Source: UBA5336 sp038745855 (GTDB lineage: Bacteria; Pseudomonadota; Alphaproteobacteria; Caulobacterales; Hyphomonadaceae). From it: 64,000 nucleotides of DNA. Where the stretch lies: assembly GCA_038745855.1 (NCBI GenBank), contig JBCDLC010000002.1, forward strand, positions 79,900 to 143,899, given 5' to 3'. The position numbers and the translations under genes are program-made. How positions within the stretch are numbered: position 1 is the stretch's first letter; each line of letters opens with the position of its first letter. The notes under the pieces were generated by a model that worked only from the letters and a program-made list of their open reading frames with translations, was not told where the DNA came from and made no database searches. Below are positions 62,670 through 64,000 of this stretch, one piece after another.

Positions 62670-63576
62670 GCCACGACGTATCCTGAGGGCAGCCGCCATG
62701 GGGGTCGTCTGTACACTGCACGGGTGCTCACAGGAGGGCGTGACCGACCGTGTTGGGGGGGGGTCCTGCGACCTGGACATCCGCGACATCGGCCGTTTTG
62801 TGACGATACCGACCGGCAGCTTCACCAAGGGCGCGTCCCCGATCTATCCGGAGGAAGCGCCGAGCCTTGAGGTGCAGGTGACGGAATTCAGCCTCCAGAC
62901 CCACGAAGTGACGAACGCCCAATTCGCGGCATTTGTGGACGCAACGGGATATGTCACGCAGGCCGAACAAGGCGCTCTGGAAAACCGCCCCGACGCGGGT
63001 TCCGCTGTCTTTCGCCATCCCGACGCGCGGCCCACGAATGGTGCGCCCTGGGCACTGGTCGCTGGCGCCACGTGGAAAGCGCCGATGGGCCCCGGCAGCT
63101 CCATAAAGGGGCTGGATCTTTGGCCTGTCACCCACATCACCCAGCAGGACGCTGAGGCCTATGCTGACTGGGCCGGCGGCCGGTTGCCAACCGAGATCGA
63201 GTGGGAATACGCCGCCAGTCTCGGCCTTCCCGATGCTGATAATCCGTATTCCGGTGCCGTGGGTGAAGAGGGCCCGCGGGCGAACACATGGCAGGGCATT
63301 TTCCCGATCGCTGACACGGGAGAGGATGGCTTCGCCGGTGTGTCCGCCGTCGGCTGTTTCGAACCAGACAGGTTGGGCCTCCACGACATGATCGGAAACG
63401 TCTGGGAGTGGACCGCCACGCCCTTCGGCGATGGAACACACACCATCAAAGGGGGCTCCTTTCTGTGTACTGATAATTTCTGCAGGCGATACCGTCCGGC
63501 TGCACGCCAACCCCAGGAAACTGATTTCTCATCAAACCATATCGGCTTCCGGATCGTTCGCGATGGGTCGTTTTGA
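62659..63576 (+). CDS. Formylglycine-generating enzyme, lipoprotein-like
   Basis: Activates sulfatases by converting the CxPSR cysteine to formylglycine. Length 305. FVTIPTGSFTKGASPIYPEEAP, EFSLQTHEVTNAQFAAFVDATGYVTQAEQ and the FGE-sulfatase core GRLPTEIEWEYAASLG, MIGNVWEWTATP, IKGGSFLCTDNFCRRYRPAARQ are clear. Cys270 and Cys275 match the catalytic pair. LHGCSQE (Cys23) is a lipobox, so it faces the periplasm where the sulfatase is. A run of nine G (62755-62763) codes for Gly33-35. It overlaps the TetR gene by 11 bases. Confidence 0.94.
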   Translation: MWNRPRRILRAAAMGVVCTLHGCSQEGVTDRVGGGSCDLDIRDIGRFVTIPTGSFTKGASPIYPEEAPSLEVQVTEFSLQTHEVTNAQFAAFVDATGYVTQAEQGALENRPDAGSAVFRHPDARPTNGAPWALVAGATWKAPMGPGSSIKGLDLWPVTHITQQDAEAYADWAGGRLPTEIEWEYAASLGLPDADNPYSGAVGEEGPRANTWQGIFPIADTGEDGFAGVSAVGCFEPDRLGLHDMIGNVWEWTATPFGDGTHTIKGGSFLCTDNFCRRYRPAARQPQETDFSSNHIGFRIVRDGSF

Positions 63577-63579
63577 TAT

Positions 63580-64000
63580 CGCTCACGGCGCGTGGCGCCT
63601 CCGCGGGGGCGGGCTTTATGATTGGATCCCCCGCTGGGCTACGGGCTTTGCCCTTCGCTACGCGATGGATCTGGTTCAGGACTGCTTTCCTTTCCAGGTC
63701 ACTTGGTCTGGGCGCGTAGCTTGTTTATTTCGCTCACGCCAGATCCGCTTCGCGGATGGCTCCGCGGGGGCGGCGCAGTTGCGCCGACGGGCTTTATGCC
63801 TGGATCCCCCGCTGGGCTTCGGGCTTTCGCCCTTCGCTACGCGATGGATCGTGTTCAGGACTGTGGGTTTTACTCCGTCTCATTGGGGGTTTCTGCTTTT
63901 CGTGGGTTTTGGGCAGCCGGTCGTGTTTCCGCGCGACGGGCTTCGCCGGATTGAATGCTTAGAGCTGGCGGATTCTGGGGCTGTTGTTGGGGGCTCGGCC
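63580..64000. repeat. Imperfect direct repeats and hairpins
   Basis: Segments 63611-63684 and 63789-63863 are 74-75-base near-copies (GGGCTTTATG..TGGATCCCCCGCTGGGCT.., then ..CCCTTCGCTACGCGATGGATC..GTTCAGGACTG). Both are preceded by CGCTCACG and CCGCGGGGGCG. Between them are hairpins ATCCGC-TTC-GCGGAT and GGCGC-AGTT-GCGCC. No gene is recognised in this stretch; the frames covering it are low-complexity. Confidence 0.75.

Noticed and set aside
1..64000. CRISPR arrays
   Set aside because: No regularly spaced identical repeats with unique spacers were seen; the only repeats are att, GGATACA, IS ends and the right-edge cluster.

Overview
The window looks like chromosomal DNA of an alphaproteobacterium, most likely a marine member of the Hyphomonadaceae/Caulobacterales type. 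This is an inference from a GC-rich background, a 6S RNA directly upstream of the 5-formyltetrahydrofolate cyclo-ligase gene, TonB receptors with FecI/FecR partners, and genes for a probably sulfated exopolysaccharide. There are three blocks.

Block 1 (1-4021) is ordinary chromosome: a LuxR-type regulator, a phytase-esterase-like lipoprotein, 6S RNA, the cyclo-ligase, a doubtful small membrane protein and a complete tRNA-Asp(GTC).

Block 2 (4006-41661) is an integrated mobile element. It is bounded by a 20-bp direct repeat made from the 3' end of tRNA-Asp. A tyrosine integrase lies just inside the left end, and both ends carry related 32-bp arrays of GGATACA-like repeats. From left to right the element carries: a LysR/alpha-beta hydrolase pair; an AraC regulator with a TonB receptor; an IS3-family insertion sequence; an eight-gene minus-strand type I restriction-modification operon with an extra half-size specificity subunit and several accessory genes; ArdA anti-restriction, a DUF5983-like protein and a ParB-like protein; DUF736, an excisionase-like protein, a TraF-like peptidase and a DUF3363 relaxase; an iron-uptake cargo (fur, fecI, fecR, TonB receptor, DUF3649-like, PepSY protein, DUF3325); the coupling protein traG; a CopG-like protein; and a hipBA toxin-antitoxin pair. 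No mating-pair-formation (trb/virB) genes are present. Three genes (TonB receptor, DUF3649-like, traG) each carry one in-frame stop codon. The element therefore looks like a decaying or mobilizable integrative element kept by its defence and toxin-antitoxin modules.

Block 3 (41662-64000) is an exopolysaccharide locus. It has glycosyltransferases, rmlB and rmlA, a UDP-glucuronate 4-epimerase-like enzyme, a tviB-like UDP-HexNAc dehydrogenase, a Wzx-like flippase, a sulfotransferase, an acyltransferase remnant, an ATP-grasp protein, a polysaccharide deacetylase and an EpsG/Wzy-like polymerase. An RTX repeat protein lies on the opposite strand. The block ends with an arylsulfatase, a TetR regulator and a formylglycine-generating enzyme that would mature the sulfatase. 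Sulfotransferase, sulfatase and sulfatase activator together suggest that a sulfated glycan is made and remodelled. The last 420 bases hold imperfect direct repeats and hairpins.
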